From the NCBI GenBank assembly GCA_015064345.1, contig SVSK01000018.1:1-41205 (forward strand): a DNA stretch of 41,205 nt, given 5' to 3'. Shown piece by piece: positions 1 through 9,256 of this stretch. A program made the translations under genes and the position numbers. The number at the start of each line of letters is the position of its first letter. The first letter of the stretch is position 1. The stretch is from Oscillospiraceae bacterium. GTDB lineage: Bacteria > Bacillota > Clostridia > Oscillospirales > CAG-272. The notes under the pieces are model-generated. The model was not told the origin of the DNA. It saw only the letters and a program-made list of their open reading frames with translations, and did not search any database.

Positions 1-2
1 CA

Positions 3-917
3 ACATCCTCTCTCGCAGGCTTCGGTCTCTTCAACTCCATGCACTACTATGACGTTGAAAACGGTGGCGTATTCCGTAACTCCGACGAAGCTAAGAAGGT
101 TCTCTGCGACATCTACGCAGTAGACTACACTAAGTACGAAACACTTGACGACGCTGTTGACGCTATCACAGGTTACAACCTCACAGAAGCAAGAGCTCTC
201 CTCACAAAGGCTTACAACGAAGCTCTTGAAGCTGGCGACATCAAGGAAACAGATAAGGTTCTCCTCACATTCGGTTCCGGTGCTATCAACGAAACAGTTC
301 AGAGACGTTGCGACTTCATCGCAGCTGCTTGGGCAGAGCTCGCAGTTGGCACACCTCTCGAAGGCAGAATCGAAGTTGAACTTAAGGACTTCGCTACAGC
401 TTGGGCTAACGACTTCCGTGCAGGCGCATATGACGTATGTATGGGTGGTTGGACAGGCGCAGCTTGGGACCCCGGCTACTTCCTCCTCGCTTACCTCAGC
501 CCCGACTACATGTACTCCAAGGCTTGGGATACAGGTTCTCAGACAATGACATTCACAATGGTTGGCGTTGCTGAAGACGGCGGTGACATCACAGAAACAA
601 TGACACTCCTCGAATGGTATGACTGCCTCAACGGTGCTGCAGGCGCTAAGTATGACTGGTCCGCTACAGCTCTCGAACAGAGCCAGAGACTCCAGCTCAT
701 CGCAGCTCTCGAAAAGGAAGTTCTCGCAGTATACTATACTGTTCCTCTCTACAACAACTTCGGTGCTTCCCTCCTCTCCTACCAGGTTGACTACGTAACA
801 TACGAATACAACACATTCATGAGTTACGGCGGAGTTAAGTACATGACATACAACTTCGACGATGCTGAATGGGCTGCAGAAGTAGCTGCTCAGAACGGCG
901 AACTCAACTACAAATAA
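3..917 (+). CDS. oppA: Oligopeptide ABC transporter substrate-binding protein, C-terminal part
   Basis: This is the 3' part of a family 5 extracellular solute-binding protein; the reading frame is open at the window edge, so the signal peptide and N-terminal lobe lie outside. These proteins capture peptides outside the membrane and deliver them to the OppBC channel. The visible ~304 residues are rich in Tyr, Trp and Asp and include a segment (AGAYDVCMGGWTGAAWDPG) typical of the second lobe of OppA/DppA proteins. The assignment is reinforced by the oppB, oppC, oppD and oppF genes that follow on the same strand. A stable stem-loop lies between it and oppB. The exact ligand cannot be read from the sequence. 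Confidence 0.85.
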   Translation, partial: TSSLAGFGLFNSMHYYDVENGGVFRNSDEAKKVLCDIYAVDYTKYETLDDAVDAITGYNLTEARALLTKAYNEALEAGDIKETDKVLLTFGSGAINETVQRRCDFIAAAWAELAVGTPLEGRIEVELKDFATAWANDFRAGAYDVCMGGWTGAAWDPGYFLLAYLSPDYMYSKAWDTGSQTMTFTMVGVAEDGGDITETMTLLEWYDCLNGAAGAKYDWSATALEQSQRLQLIAALEKEVLAVYYTVPLYNNFGASLLSYQVDYVTYEYNTFMSYGGVKYMTYNFDDAEWAAEVAAQNGELNYK

Positions 918-943
918 TATATCGTCATAAATGTTAACGATCT

Positions 944-971
944 TGAGGGATAGTTTCACCGCTATCCCTCA
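944..971 (+). promoter_or_regulatory. Intercistronic stem-loop between oppA and oppB
   Basis: TGAGGGATAG and CTATCCCTCA pair perfectly around an 8-nt loop, 27 bases after the oppA stop. No T-run follows, so it is not a normal intrinsic terminator. Such hairpins often protect the upstream mRNA and let the binding protein be made in excess over the membrane subunits; that role is inferred. Confidence 0.6.
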
Positions 972-1004
972 TCTTCGATTAACTGAGAAAGGAGTTATCC
1001 GAAA

Positions 1005-2030
1005 ATGTATATGTTCAAATATATCTGTAAAAGAATAGGCCTCATGCTTATGACTTTTACAATTATATTTATTATATGCTTTGTACTCGTCAAACTTCTT
1101 CCGATAGATTATTCCGTTGGATTTGGTGAGGATACAGAAAAGATCACAGCACAGCTTAAGGCCCGCGGATATGACAAGCCTATTATGGAGCAGCTTGCTC
1201 AGTATATCAGACGAATCGTCAAGGATGGCGACTTCGGTATAGGCTTCAGAATGCCCGAATATCGCGGTAGGGCAGTTTGGGACGTTTTCATTGAAAAGCT
1301 TCCCCCCACAATTCTTATTAATATTTATTCTACTTTAATTGCGGTACCGATCGGAATTGCCCTCGGTATTTTTGCCGCGCTTAAGAAGAACAAGTGGCAG
1401 GACCATCTCATCAGTACTACTGTAATGGTCTTTATTTCCGTACCGTCCTTCGTGTACGCGACACTTCTTCTCTATATCATCTGCTTCAAGGCGAGTCTTT
1501 TGCCCTTGAGTATTGCGTCATTCGCTGACGTTATTAAGGCTTACCCCGATAAGGGTCTCGTATATACGCCCGGTACTATGAACTGGCATATGTACTTTAA
1601 TAAGGAAATGTTCTTGTCAATGCTTCCCGCTGTATTCAGTATGTCGTTCGGCTCCATTGCCGGTTATGCACGTTTCACTCGCGCCGAGCTTACTGAAGTA
1701 TTGACAAGTGAATTTATGCTTCTCGCAAGAACCAAGGGTCTTACCAAGGCTCAGGCTACCACACGTCACGCACTCCGTAACTCCATGGTGCCTATCTTCC
1801 CCTCTATCGTAGGTGAATTTGTAAGCGTACTCTCCGGTTCTCTCGTAATCGAGAAGATCTTCTCTATCCCCGGCGTTGGCGGTCTCTATCTTGCAGCCAT
1901 CAACAGCCAGGACTACGACTTCTTTATGATGCTCTCGGCGTTCTACCTCCTCGTCGGACTTGCTGCCGGTCTCGTTATCGATCTGTCCTACGGTGTAATC
2001 GACCCGAGAATTAGAATGGGGGCGAAATAA
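1005..2030 (+). CDS. oppB: Oligopeptide ABC transporter permease OppB-like
   Basis: A 341-residue membrane protein of the DppB/OppB permease family, one half of the transmembrane channel for peptides. Residues ~8-30 form the first membrane helix, followed by an extracytoplasmic loop and a block of five further helices. The cytoplasmic EAA-type coupling loop that contacts the ATPases is at ~236-263 (SEFMLLARTKGLTKAQATTR). GAGAAAGGAG about 10 bases upstream supports the ATG at 1005; a second ATG at 1011 is possible. Its stop codon is followed at once by the ATG of oppC, so the two permeases are translationally coupled. Length is normal for the family. Confidence 0.92.
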   Translation: MYMFKYICKRIGLMLMTFTIIFIICFVLVKLLPIDYSVGFGEDTEKITAQLKARGYDKPIMEQLAQYIRRIVKDGDFGIGFRMPEYRGRAVWDVFIEKLPPTILINIYSTLIAVPIGIALGIFAALKKNKWQDHLISTTVMVFISVPSFVYATLLLYIICFKASLLPLSIASFADVIKAYPDKGLVYTPGTMNWHMYFNKEMFLSMLPAVFSMSFGSIAGYARFTRAELTEVLTSEFMLLARTKGLTKAQATTRHALRNSMVPIFPSIVGEFVSVLSGSLVIEKIFSIPGVGGLYLAAINSQDYDFFMMLSAFYLLVGLAAGLVIDLSYGVIDPRIRMGAK

Positions 2031-3572
2031 ATGAAAGCAAGTGAATACAAGATCTCCGCTGAAAAATTCGTTTTCCATTCCTCAGGTGATAACCTCCACG
2101 ACAAGAAGCTGGAAACAAAGCCCGTAACTTACTTCAGAGACGCGCTTAACCGTTTCACAAAGAACAAGGCTTCTATCGTAGCGTTCTTTATCATCGCGTT
2201 CCTCTTCCTCTTCGCTATCCTCGGTCCCATCATCTCCCCCTATCAGGTTAAGGATGAAGACATCAACTACGCTTATGCTCAGCCCAAGAACAAGCTGTTC
2301 TACAATCTGGGTATCAAGTTCTGGGACGGCGGTCAGAATAAGGAAGTTAACAAGGCTACCTACGACCTCTACAGAGGTATTCAGGAAGAAACAGGCAGAA
2401 CCGTTATTATGTCCGAGGTAACCACCCGTGAACAGACTTACATGGGTAAGACCTCTGTGCTCTACAACTTCAGACTTGACACTTACAATGCCGCAGGCGT
2501 TAAGTACGTGCTTCTGAACGAACAGCAGTACGCAGATCTTCAGGCATTCCAGGACGCAAATAACGTTCAGATCATTCTGCCTATCACCGATCCCAAGCTC
2601 CGTCCTCAGGCTGAGCAGGATAAGGAAAACGCCAACATCTGGTACAGAACCAAGCTTGGCGCAGGTCGTAAGACTGAGATCATCTACGACAAGGAAGGCA
2701 ACTTCATTCCGATCTACAAGGCTAACGACGGCAAGGATAACTACACCTCCACAATGTACTGGGAAGGCGACGAAAAGCTTTACAACTATGCTGAAGCAAA
2801 AGACGGCGGCATGTGGAAGATCCGCGTAGACTACAAGGAATACTACGCATATATCAACCGCGACAAGGGTATCTCCGAGCCTCTCTTCATCTTCGGTGCA
2901 AACAACGCAGGTAAGGACATCTTCACCTGTCTTGCATCCGGTGCTCGCTTCTCCTTTATCCTTGCGCTCATCGTTGCATCCGTTAACCTTTGCGTTGGTG
3001 CCATCTACGGTGCTATCGAAGGTTACTACGGCGGTAAGATCGACCTTATCATGGAGAGAATCGTTGACCTTCTTGCGTCCATCCCCTTCATGATCGTTAT
3101 CACACTTCTTAAATACCACTTTGATGCATCTCATATCGTTATCCTGTTCATCTCATTCTTCCTTACAGGTTGGACGGGTATGGCAGGTCGTACAAGAATG
3201 CAGTTCTACCGCTTCAAGAATCAGGAATACGTGCTTGTTGCAAGAACACTGGGCGCTCGCGACCGCAGAATTATGTTCAAGCACATCTTCCCCAACGCTA
3301 TCGGTACTCTTATCACAAGCTCCGTGCTTGTAATCCCGAGCGTTATCTTCTCCGAAACGAGCCTTAGCTATCTGGGAATCATCAACCTGAGCACAGGTAA
3401 TATGACATCCGTGGGTACTCTCCTTGCAACAGGTCAGAACTACCTGTTCACTTACCCCCACATGATCCTCTTCCCCTCACTGTTTATCAGCTTGCTGATG
3501 CTCTGCTTCAACCTCTTCGGTAACGGTCTCCGTGACGCGTTTAACCCCTCTCTCAGAGGTACGGAAGATTAA
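2031..3572 (+). CDS. oppC: Oligopeptide ABC transporter permease OppC-like with large extracytoplasmic insertion
   Basis: The second permease subunit, 513 residues against ~300 for usual OppC. Membrane helix 1 is at ~48-71 (FFIIAFLFLFAILGPII). The canonical region starting with GKDIF at ~294 continues through five helices, with the EAA loop at ~399-425 (YVLVARTLGARDRR). The extra length is a hydrophilic, Tyr/Lys/Asp-rich stretch at ~72-290 which, from the topology, lies outside the cell between helices 1 and 2. It could help dock the binding protein or form its own domain; I recognise no domain in it. The gene directly abuts oppB and is followed by an 88-base gap before oppD. Confidence 0.9.
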   Translation: MKASEYKISAEKFVFHSSGDNLHDKKLETKPVTYFRDALNRFTKNKASIVAFFIIAFLFLFAILGPIISPYQVKDEDINYAYAQPKNKLFYNLGIKFWDGGQNKEVNKATYDLYRGIQEETGRTVIMSEVTTREQTYMGKTSVLYNFRLDTYNAAGVKYVLLNEQQYADLQAFQDANNVQIILPITDPKLRPQAEQDKENANIWYRTKLGAGRKTEIIYDKEGNFIPIYKANDGKDNYTSTMYWEGDEKLYNYAEAKDGGMWKIRVDYKEYYAYINRDKGISEPLFIFGANNAGKDIFTCLASGARFSFILALIVASVNLCVGAIYGAIEGYYGGKIDLIMERIVDLLASIPFMIVITLLKYHFDASHIVILFISFFLTGWTGMAGRTRMQFYRFKNQEYVLVARTLGARDRRIMFKHIFPNAIGTLITSSVLVIPSVIFSETSLSYLGIINLSTGNMTSVGTLLATGQNYLFTYPHMILFPSLFISLLMLCFNLFGNGLRDAFNPSLRGTED

Positions 3573-3605
3573 GGAAACTATTTCTATTAATATTGAAGAT
3601 TGAAT

Positions 3606-3640
3606 GCCGCGTTTTCCGTAAATATCGGGAAATGGGCGGC
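3606..3640 (+). promoter_or_regulatory. Intercistronic stem-loop between oppC and oppD
   Basis: GCCGCGTTTTCCG can pair with CGGGAAATGGGCGGC around the loop TAAATAT, with small mismatches. It ends a few bases before the oppD ribosome-binding site (GGAAAGGAAC) and lacks a T-run. It may tune oppD translation or mRNA processing; no function is shown by the sequence. Confidence 0.4.
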
Positions 3641-3660
3641 GGAAAGGAACGGTCATATCT

Positions 3661-5820
3661 ATGGATAAGAAATTAGAAGTAAAAAATCTCCAGATATCCT
3701 TCCGTACGCAAGGTGGAATTCTTAAAGCCGTAAGAAATATCTCCTTTGACTTAAACAAGGGTGAGACCTTGGCGATCGTTGGTGAGTCCGGCTCAGGTAA
3801 ATCCGTAACAAGTAAAGCTATTATGGGTATCCTTGCCGGTAACTCCATCGTTGAGGGCGGCGAAATCTTATACGACGGACAGGATCTACTCAAGATCACT
3901 GAAGAAGATTATCACAAGATCCGCGGTGACAAAATTGCGATGATCTTCCAGGACCCCATGTCCAGCCTTAACCCTATCATGAGGGTTGGTCAGCAGCTTA
4001 CTGAGGCTATGATACTCAAGGCTAAGACCGGTAAGAGAAACGCAAAGCACGCGTTCAACTCTATGCTGGGCACACTGGGTAAAAATATCAAATCCGCATA
4101 CACCGAGGCAGGTGAAAATAAGTCTGCTGAGGTTGATGCTAAGCTTAAGAAGTTCGACAGCTTCTGTATCAACGCTACAAAGCTTGAAAGAGAGTTCAAC
4201 GAAAAGTACACAAGTGCTATGACTCTCGAGGTTGAGGCGCAGAACGTTGTTCTCATGCTTGAAAAGAACAAGAAGTTCGACGTCTCCGCTGAGCTGAAGA
4301 GCCTTGCAAAGCTTCTTGTTGCATCATACGACGTTGACGTTATCGTAAAGAACGATAATAGCACCGCTGTTCAGGCAGAGCTTAAGGAAGTGGCTGCTCA
4401 GGGCAAGAATGCCGACGTAGCACGCGCACTTGACGCTGCAAGAAAGGTTTACGCTCTTGCAAATGAGGCTGTAAACAAGCAGAAGCCCAACTTCTTCACT
4501 CTCGGCTACTACAAGATGATGCACCCCGGCGTTGACCTTAACAAGATGGACGTTGACGAGATGAACGCTATGACTCGTGAGTTCCTCGATAACGATTTCA
4601 TGCTGGACTTCATCGCTACCGCTGAAAAGGGTGTTAAGTACTCCCACGACAACTCCATCACACTGAAGAAGGAGTGCGTTAAGGATCTTACTGCGGCTCT
4701 TGAATACTTCAAGGCAGGCAAGCTTGATCAGGGGGAGTGTGCGAAGTACGAAAAGAAGCTCTCCGCTCTCGTTGAGGCTGCTATCGACAGACTCTCCGTT
4801 AAGAAGGAAAGTATCGAGTACGTATTCCGCTCCGCTCTCTCTGCCGCTATCAAGGATTACTTTGTTGGCGTAAAGAGAAACCCTGTTGAAGAGAGAAAGT
4901 ATCTCCGCAACAAGGCTAAGTACGATAGAGAATGCAGAAAGGGTCAGACTCCCGACTGGACTCTCGCTCCTCAGGTTGTAATTGACCTTGATCTCAAGCT
5001 TTCCAATATCGTAAAGATCATCGAAAACCTCATCGCTCACTACAATGAGAATATCGAAAACCACGAAAATCAGAAGTTCAACGTAAACGCTCGCGTTATC
5101 GAGATCATCGACTACCTCAAGGACCAGGCTTCCAAGTTCGTTGTTAAGATGAACAAGAGAATCGCCAAGGCTAAGGCTATCAAGCTCCTTGACGAGGTTG
5201 GTATTCCCGAGCCCGCAACTCGTTTCCGTCAGTTCCCCTTCGAGCTGTCCGGTGGTATGAGACAGAGAATCGTTATCGCGATCGCACTGTCCGCTAACCC
5301 TGACATCCTTATCTGCGACGAGCCTACAACAGCTCTCGACGTTACAATTCAGGCGCAGATCCTTGAGCTTATCAACCAGATCAAGGCTCAGAGAAACCTC
5401 TCCGTTATCTTCATCACTCACAACATGGGTGTTGTTGCTAACATGGCTGACAGAATTGCCGTTATGTACGCAGGTAAGATCATCGAGCACGGTACTGCAA
5501 ACGAGATCTTCTACGAGCCCGCTCATCCTTATACTTGGGCGCTACTCAGCTCCATGCCGGACCTTCAGACCACTGAAAAGCTGGAATCCATCCCCGGTAC
5601 ACCTCCGAACATGATCTATCCTCCCAAGGGTGACGCGTTCGCAGCAAGAAACAAGTACGCTCTCGACATCGACTTCGAGGTTGAACCTCCGCTGTTCGAG
5701 ATCACAGATACACACTACGCCGCTACATGGCTGCTCCACCCCAATGCACCCGCTGTTGAAATGCCTCAGCTTATCAAGGCCCGCATTGAAAGAATGAAGA
5801 AGGAGAGAGAAAATGGCTGA
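3661..5820 (+). CDS. oppD: Oligopeptide ABC transporter ATPase OppD-like with ~380-residue insertion
   Basis: An ATP-binding subunit energising peptide import. The Walker A motif GESGSGKS is at 41-48, the Q-loop IFQDPMSSLNP at ~95-105, the ABC signature LSGGMRQR at 529-536, and Walker B ILICDEPTTALD follows; the usual C-terminal oligopeptide-transporter extension (HPYTWALLSSMP, then IPGTPPNM) is present. The protein has 719 residues against ~330 normally. The excess is one block at ~124-505, between the Q-loop and the signature motif, mostly Lys/Glu/Ala-rich and probably helical. All catalytic motifs are intact, so the protein is probably functional. Its last codons overlap the start of oppF by 8 bases. 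The insertion was not recognisable as a known domain. Confidence 0.9.
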   Translation: MDKKLEVKNLQISFRTQGGILKAVRNISFDLNKGETLAIVGESGSGKSVTSKAIMGILAGNSIVEGGEILYDGQDLLKITEEDYHKIRGDKIAMIFQDPMSSLNPIMRVGQQLTEAMILKAKTGKRNAKHAFNSMLGTLGKNIKSAYTEAGENKSAEVDAKLKKFDSFCINATKLEREFNEKYTSAMTLEVEAQNVVLMLEKNKKFDVSAELKSLAKLLVASYDVDVIVKNDNSTAVQAELKEVAAQGKNADVARALDAARKVYALANEAVNKQKPNFFTLGYYKMMHPGVDLNKMDVDEMNAMTREFLDNDFMLDFIATAEKGVKYSHDNSITLKKECVKDLTAALEYFKAGKLDQGECAKYEKKLSALVEAAIDRLSVKKESIEYVFRSALSAAIKDYFVGVKRNPVEERKYLRNKAKYDRECRKGQTPDWTLAPQVVIDLDLKLSNIVKIIENLIAHYNENIENHENQKFNVNARVIEIIDYLKDQASKFVVKMNKRIAKAKAIKLLDEVGIPEPATRFRQFPFELSGGMRQRIVIAIALSANPDILICDEPTTALDVTIQAQILELINQIKAQRNLSVIFITHNMGVVANMADRIAVMYAGKIIEHGTANEIFYEPAHPYTWALLSSMPDLQTTEKLESIPGTPPNMIYPPKGDAFAARNKYALDIDFEVEPPLFEITDTHYAATWLLHPNAPAVEMPQLIKARIERMKKERENG

Positions 5821-6901
5821 AAATAAAGAAGTTTTATTAAGTGTCAAGAATCTCCAGCAGTACTTCAAGATGGGCAGACGTGAGCTCAAGGCAGTTGACA
5901 ACGTAAGCTTTGACATCTACAAGGGCGAGGTTTTCGGTCTTGTTGGTGAGTCCGGCTGCGGTAAGACTACTACCGGTCGTTCGATCATCAGACTGTACGA
6001 CATCACCGGCGGCTCCGTTTACTACAAGGGCGAGCGTATCTGCGCAGGTACACGTTCCTACAAGGATGCTATCAAGGCAGCCCGCAAGGACTATGCTGAA
6101 AAGAAGATAACTAAGGAAGAGCTTGAAAAGATCGTAACTGAAAATCGCGCTGAGATCAAGAAGGCACAGGCTGATCACCAGAAGTGGTCCCGCTCTGCCG
6201 GCAAGAACCAGCTTACAAACGAGATCCAGATGATCTTCCAGGACCCCATCGCTTCTCTTGACCCCCGTATGACAGTCCGCGACATCATTGCCGAAGGTCT
6301 TATCATCCGCGGCATCAAGGACAAGGATTACATTGACAAGCAGGTTTACAAGATCCTTGAAACTGTTGGTCTCGTTCAGGAACACGCATCCCGTTATCCT
6401 CACGAGTTCTCCGGCGGTCAGCGTCAGCGTATAGGTATTGCCCGCGCTGTTATCATGAACCCCGAGCTTATTATCGCCGACGAGCCTATCTCCGCGCTTG
6501 ACGTTTCCATTCAGGCACAGGTTATCAACCTTCTGAATGACCTGAGCGAAAAGATGGGTCTGACCATCATGTTCATCGCCCACGACCTGGCGGTTGTTAA
6601 GTACTTCTCCAACAGAATCGCAGTAATGTACTACGGTAAGATCGTTGAGCTTGGAACAAGTGATGAGCTCTTTGCACATCCTTTCCATCCTTACACACGT
6701 TCACTTCTCTCCGCTATTCCTCTCCCTGACCCGATCACTGAGAAGAACAGAAAGAGAATCGTGTACAACCCCATGCTCGACCACGATTATTCCAAGGAAC
6801 AGCCCGTACTTCAGGAAGTTTACCCCGGTCACTTCGTACTCTGCAACACTGAAGAGCTCGAAAAGTACCGCGCTGAACTTGCAGAAACAAAAGCAGAATG
6901 A
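5813..6901 (+). CDS. oppF: Oligopeptide ABC transporter ATPase OppF-like
   Basis: The second ATPase of the transporter, 362 residues. Walker A GESGCGKT is at ~45-52, the Q-loop [12 protein letters not shown] at ~140, the signature FSGGQRQR at ~199-206 and Walker [13 protein letters not shown] at ~220. A charged helical insertion of ~45 residues (about 82-130) sits before the Q-loop, where most OppF proteins go straight from the first beta-sheet region to the Q-loop. OppD and OppF form the heterodimeric motor under OppBC. The start overlaps the oppD stop, with GGAGAG just upstream. The stop overlaps the next gene by an ATGA, so all these genes form one transcript. Confidence 0.92.
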   Translation: MAENKEVLLSVKNLQQYFKMGRRELKAVDNVSFDIYKGEVFGLVGESGCGKTTTGRSIIRLYDITGGSVYYKGERICAGTRSYKDAIKAARKDYAEKKITKEELEKIVTENRAEIKKAQADHQKWSRSAGKNQLTNEIQMIFQDPIASLDPRMTVRDIIAEGLIIRGIKDKDYIDKQVYKILETVGLVQEHASRYPHEFSGGQRQRIGIARAVIMNPELIIADEPISALDVSIQAQVINLLNDLSEKMGLTIMFIAHDLAVVKYFSNRIAVMYYGKIVELGTSDELFAHPFHPYTRSLLSAIPLPDPITEKNRKRIVYNPMLDHDYSKEQPVLQEVYPGHFVLCNTEELEKYRAELAETKAE

Positions 6902-7290
6902 AGTCACTCAGAAAATATCTGATAACCATCGCGGCAGGACTTCTCGGAGCATTTGGAATCGCGTATTCCAAGGATATCTTCTCCGTAACAGACCCTGCCA
7001 CCCTGTACCACATCCTCTGTGACAGCTTCTTTGTCATGGGCGTTGTGCTCACAGGCTTCGGACTTCTCATCTTTTCCACAAATGAAGGCACTTTTGACAT
7101 GCTGGTTTACGGCGTCAGCTCATTTGTAGACATCTTCAGACGCACAAGCCGCAAAAAGTACGAGACCTTCTACGACTATCGCGCGGCACACCAGGAGAAA
7201 AAGATAAAGTTCGGCTTCATGCTCATCTGCGGCCTTGGATTTCTCGCAGTCGCTGCGGTTATGTATTTGTTGTACAACAAAAATATATAA
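6898..7290 (+). CDS. Small membrane protein, DUF3899-like
   Basis: A 130-residue protein with three hydrophobic segments (about 5-25, 38-60 and 101-123) and a charged cytoplasmic-type stretch between the second and third. The central motif NEGTFDMLVYGVSSFVDIFR resembles DUF3899 membrane proteins of Clostridia; this is from memory and not confirmed. It is translationally coupled to oppF through an overlapping ATGA, which makes it the last gene of the transporter operon. It could be an accessory or stability factor of the transporter, but its function is unknown. A strong terminator starts a few bases after its stop codon. Confidence 0.75.
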   Translation: MKSLRKYLITIAAGLLGAFGIAYSKDIFSVTDPATLYHILCDSFFVMGVVLTGFGLLIFSTNEGTFDMLVYGVSSFVDIFRRTSRKKYETFYDYRAAHQEKKIKFGFMLICGLGFLAVAAVMYLLYNKNI

Positions 7291-7297
7291 AAAAATT

Positions 7298-7330
7298 ATC
7301 CCTTCAAGAAAAACTTGGAGGGATTTTTTG
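7298..7330 (+). terminator. Intrinsic terminator of the opp operon
   Basis: ATCCCTTCAAG pairs with CTTGGAGGGAT (one G-U pair), followed by TTTTTTG. It lies 8 bases after the last gene of the operon. Confidence 0.9.
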
Positions 7331-7405
7331 TTGTGTAAAATATTGATGTTTTAGTGGGAAAATTTGCTAAAACGAAAATTTTGTTGCAAAATATTAACAT
7401 GACAT

Positions 7406-7490
7406 TGTCATCCTGAGTGGAGCGAAGCGTAATCGAAGGATCTCTATTAGATTCTTCGACTTCGTACTGCGTACTTCGCTCAGAATGACA
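7406..7490. repeat. Family B palindromic repeat, copy 1
   Basis: An ~85-base imperfect palindrome with ends TGTCATCCTGAG and CTCAGAATGACA. Inside are GGAGCGAAGCGTAATCGAAG and a matching CTTCGACTTCG arm. It lies between the opp terminator and the end of mnmE, so it separates convergent genes. There is no open reading frame; it looks like a non-autonomous mobile or REP-like element. Confidence 0.8.
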
Positions 7491-7559
7491 TAGTTGTTCG
7501 TTTTGTCGTTTCCCCGCCGAGTGAAGCATTAATCTCATCGACGGGTAAAAGGCAATTTA

Positions 7560-8954
7560 TCATTTTCCTACACAAAACCGTGCGAAGATTTCGGCAACGA
7601 TGTGCTGCTCAATTCCGCGGCCGTCGGTTTCGTTCAGCGCGCACATTGCTTCTTCTGCCAGGGTGCAAACGCAGTCAATGGGGTCACCGCATTCTATCGC
7701 CATTACGGCTTTTTCCAGTGAAATTCGCGCATGCTCAAGCTGCTCACGCTGTCTCACGTCCCAAATAACCGCTTCGTGGCGCAGATCAATCTTGTCACTG
7801 CCGAAAAGCTGGCTGATGGCTGATTCAAGCTGGCTTCCGTCTGTGATCTCGCCTGCAGATGTGCGAATTACCACCGTGCATACTGCGGAAATCGCAGAAA
7901 TCTCATCCTCCGTGATAACGCATCCCATGTCAGCCTTGTTGATAACTCCGATTTTAGGCGCTGTGACTGTGGAAAGCTTCGAAATGAGTGACTTGTCCTC
8001 GTCGGTCAGAGGCTCGCTGCCGTCGAAAACTGCGATTACAAGCTCGCTTTTCTCAATTTCGCTCTCCGCACGGTCGATACCCATCTTTTCCACAGTATCG
8101 TCGGACTCGTGAATACCTGCCGTGTCGGAAAGTCGCAGGGTCACGCCACCGAAAGACACAGTTTCACGGAGAATGTCGCGGGTCGTGCCGGCAATTTGGG
8201 TTACAATGGCGGATTCTTCACCGGTCATCAGGTTGAAAAGTGAGCTTTTTCCAACGTTGGGACGTCCGCAAATAACGCATTTCACACCCTCGGAGATGGC
8301 TTTTCCCACCTTGTACGTGCCGAGAAGTGAATTTACCTTGTCAAGAGATCTCTGAAGCGTGCCGCCGATCTCACGTTCACCCTCGTCGCCAACGTCCTCT
8401 TCGGGATAGTCGATGGCGGCGTAAAGGGCAGTCATCGTGTCAAGAAGCCCCTCGGATATCTCGCTGATCGCACGGGTTACGTTACCTCGAACTGCGCCGC
8501 CCGAGAGCTGCATGCGCTCCTTTGTGTCCGCATCGATGAGCAATCCAACCGCCTCAGCCTCGGTGAGAGACATTTTTCCGTTGATGAACGCGCGACGCGT
8601 GAACTCACCGGGACCTGCCGCTGTGGCACCGTGAGCAAGGGCGGAAAGGTACACTTCCTGTGTCACCGCAACACCGCCGTGGCACGCGATCTCAACGGAG
8701 TCTTCCCCTGTAAATGATGCGGGAGAGAGGAATACAGTCACCATTCCCTCGTCGCATACTTCACCCGTGGAGTCGAGAATTGATCCGAAAACTGCCTTGC
8801 GAGGTGAGATTTCGGAGAGCTTTTTACCGCTTTTCGGGATGAACATTCCCTCGGCTACCCGAACTGCATCGGGACCCGATATTCTGATTACAGCGATGCC
8901 GCCCCGACCTCTCGGAGTTGACACCGCCGCTATTGTTGTTCCTATTCTGTTCAT
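7560..8954 (-). CDS. mnmE: tRNA uridine-5-carboxymethylaminomethyl(34) synthesis GTPase MnmE
   Basis: A 464-residue protein that acts with MnmG to modify the wobble uridine of certain tRNAs. The N-terminal tetrahydrofolate-binding domain starts with RIGTTIAAVSTPRGRGGIAV. The GTPase domain has G1 GRPNVGKSS (~228), the G2-region TTRDI, G3 DTAG and G4 NKAD. The C-terminus ends in CVGK with the catalytic Cys. The start at 8954 is chosen because AAAGGAAAA lies just upstream and the family N-terminus begins there; a longer in-frame extension to 9074 runs through repeat DNA and is not credible. Unlike in many Firmicutes it is separated from jag, and mnmG is not in the window. Confidence 0.97.
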   Translation of the reverse strand: MNRIGTTIAAVSTPRGRGGIAVIRISGPDAVRVAEGMFIPKSGKKLSEISPRKAVFGSILDSTGEVCDEGMVTVFLSPASFTGEDSVEIACHGGVAVTQEVYLSALAHGATAAGPGEFTRRAFINGKMSLTEAEAVGLLIDADTKERMQLSGGAVRGNVTRAISEISEGLLDTMTALYAAIDYPEEDVGDEGEREIGGTLQRSLDKVNSLLGTYKVGKAISEGVKCVICGRPNVGKSSLFNLMTGEESAIVTQIAGTTRDILRETVSFGGVTLRLSDTAGIHESDDTVEKMGIDRAESEIEKSELVIAVFDGSEPLTDEDKSLISKLSTVTAPKIGVINKADMGCVITEDEISAISAVCTVVIRTSAGEITDGSQLESAISQLFGSDKIDLRHEAVIWDVRQREQLEHARISLEKAVMAIECGDPIDCVCTLAEEAMCALNETDGRGIEQHIVAEIFARFCVGK

Positions 8955-8976
8955 GTGATTTTCCTTTGGAAAACAA

Positions 8977-9011
8977 AATAATAAAGAATAAATAATAAAT
9001 AATAGATAAAA
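8977..9011. repeat. 7-nt degenerate array (AATAAAN type) upstream of mnmE
   Basis: Tandem 7-base units such as AATAAAG, AATAAAT, AATAAAT and AATAGAT, beginning ~22 bases before the mnmE start. The same type recurs upstream of gyrA and the PfkB gene and near the GH95 gene. Confidence 0.7.
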
Positions 9012-9068
9012 AAGATGAAAACTTTTATAATTTAGTGAGGTTTTTGTGTGAAATATTAACCTGCACGT

Positions 9069-9135
9069 TGTCATTCTGACCTCGAAGAATCTGATAGAGA
9101 TCCTTCGATTACGCTTCGCTCCACTCAGGATGACA
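9069..9135. repeat. Family B palindromic repeat, copy 2
   Basis: TGTCATTCTGACC to ACTCAGGATGACA, 67 bases, with the shared GAAGAATCTGATAGAGATCC core. It lies in the gap upstream of mnmE. Confidence 0.8.
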
Positions 9136-9148
9136 AACAGGCAACCAC

Positions 9149-9206
9149 TGTCATTCTGAGCGAAGTACGCAGTACGAAGTCGAAGAATCTATCGGAGATC
9201 CTTTAA
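9149..9206. repeat. Family B repeat, copy 3, truncated
   Basis: It begins with TGTCATTCTGAGCGAAG and shows the core GAAGAATCTATCGGAGATCC. It then runs into AT-rich DNA without the closing GGATGACA end, so it is a partial copy. Confidence 0.7.
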
Positions 9207-9256
9207 TTTACGTGTAACCATTCTAATACAATTACTTTTTGAACACAGTGAAAAAA

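Noticed and set aside
4324-5526. A 400-residue open frame antisense to oppD, and a 350-residue one antisense to oppC
   Set aside because: Shadow frames caused by strong codon bias in the opp genes; no start signals or domains.
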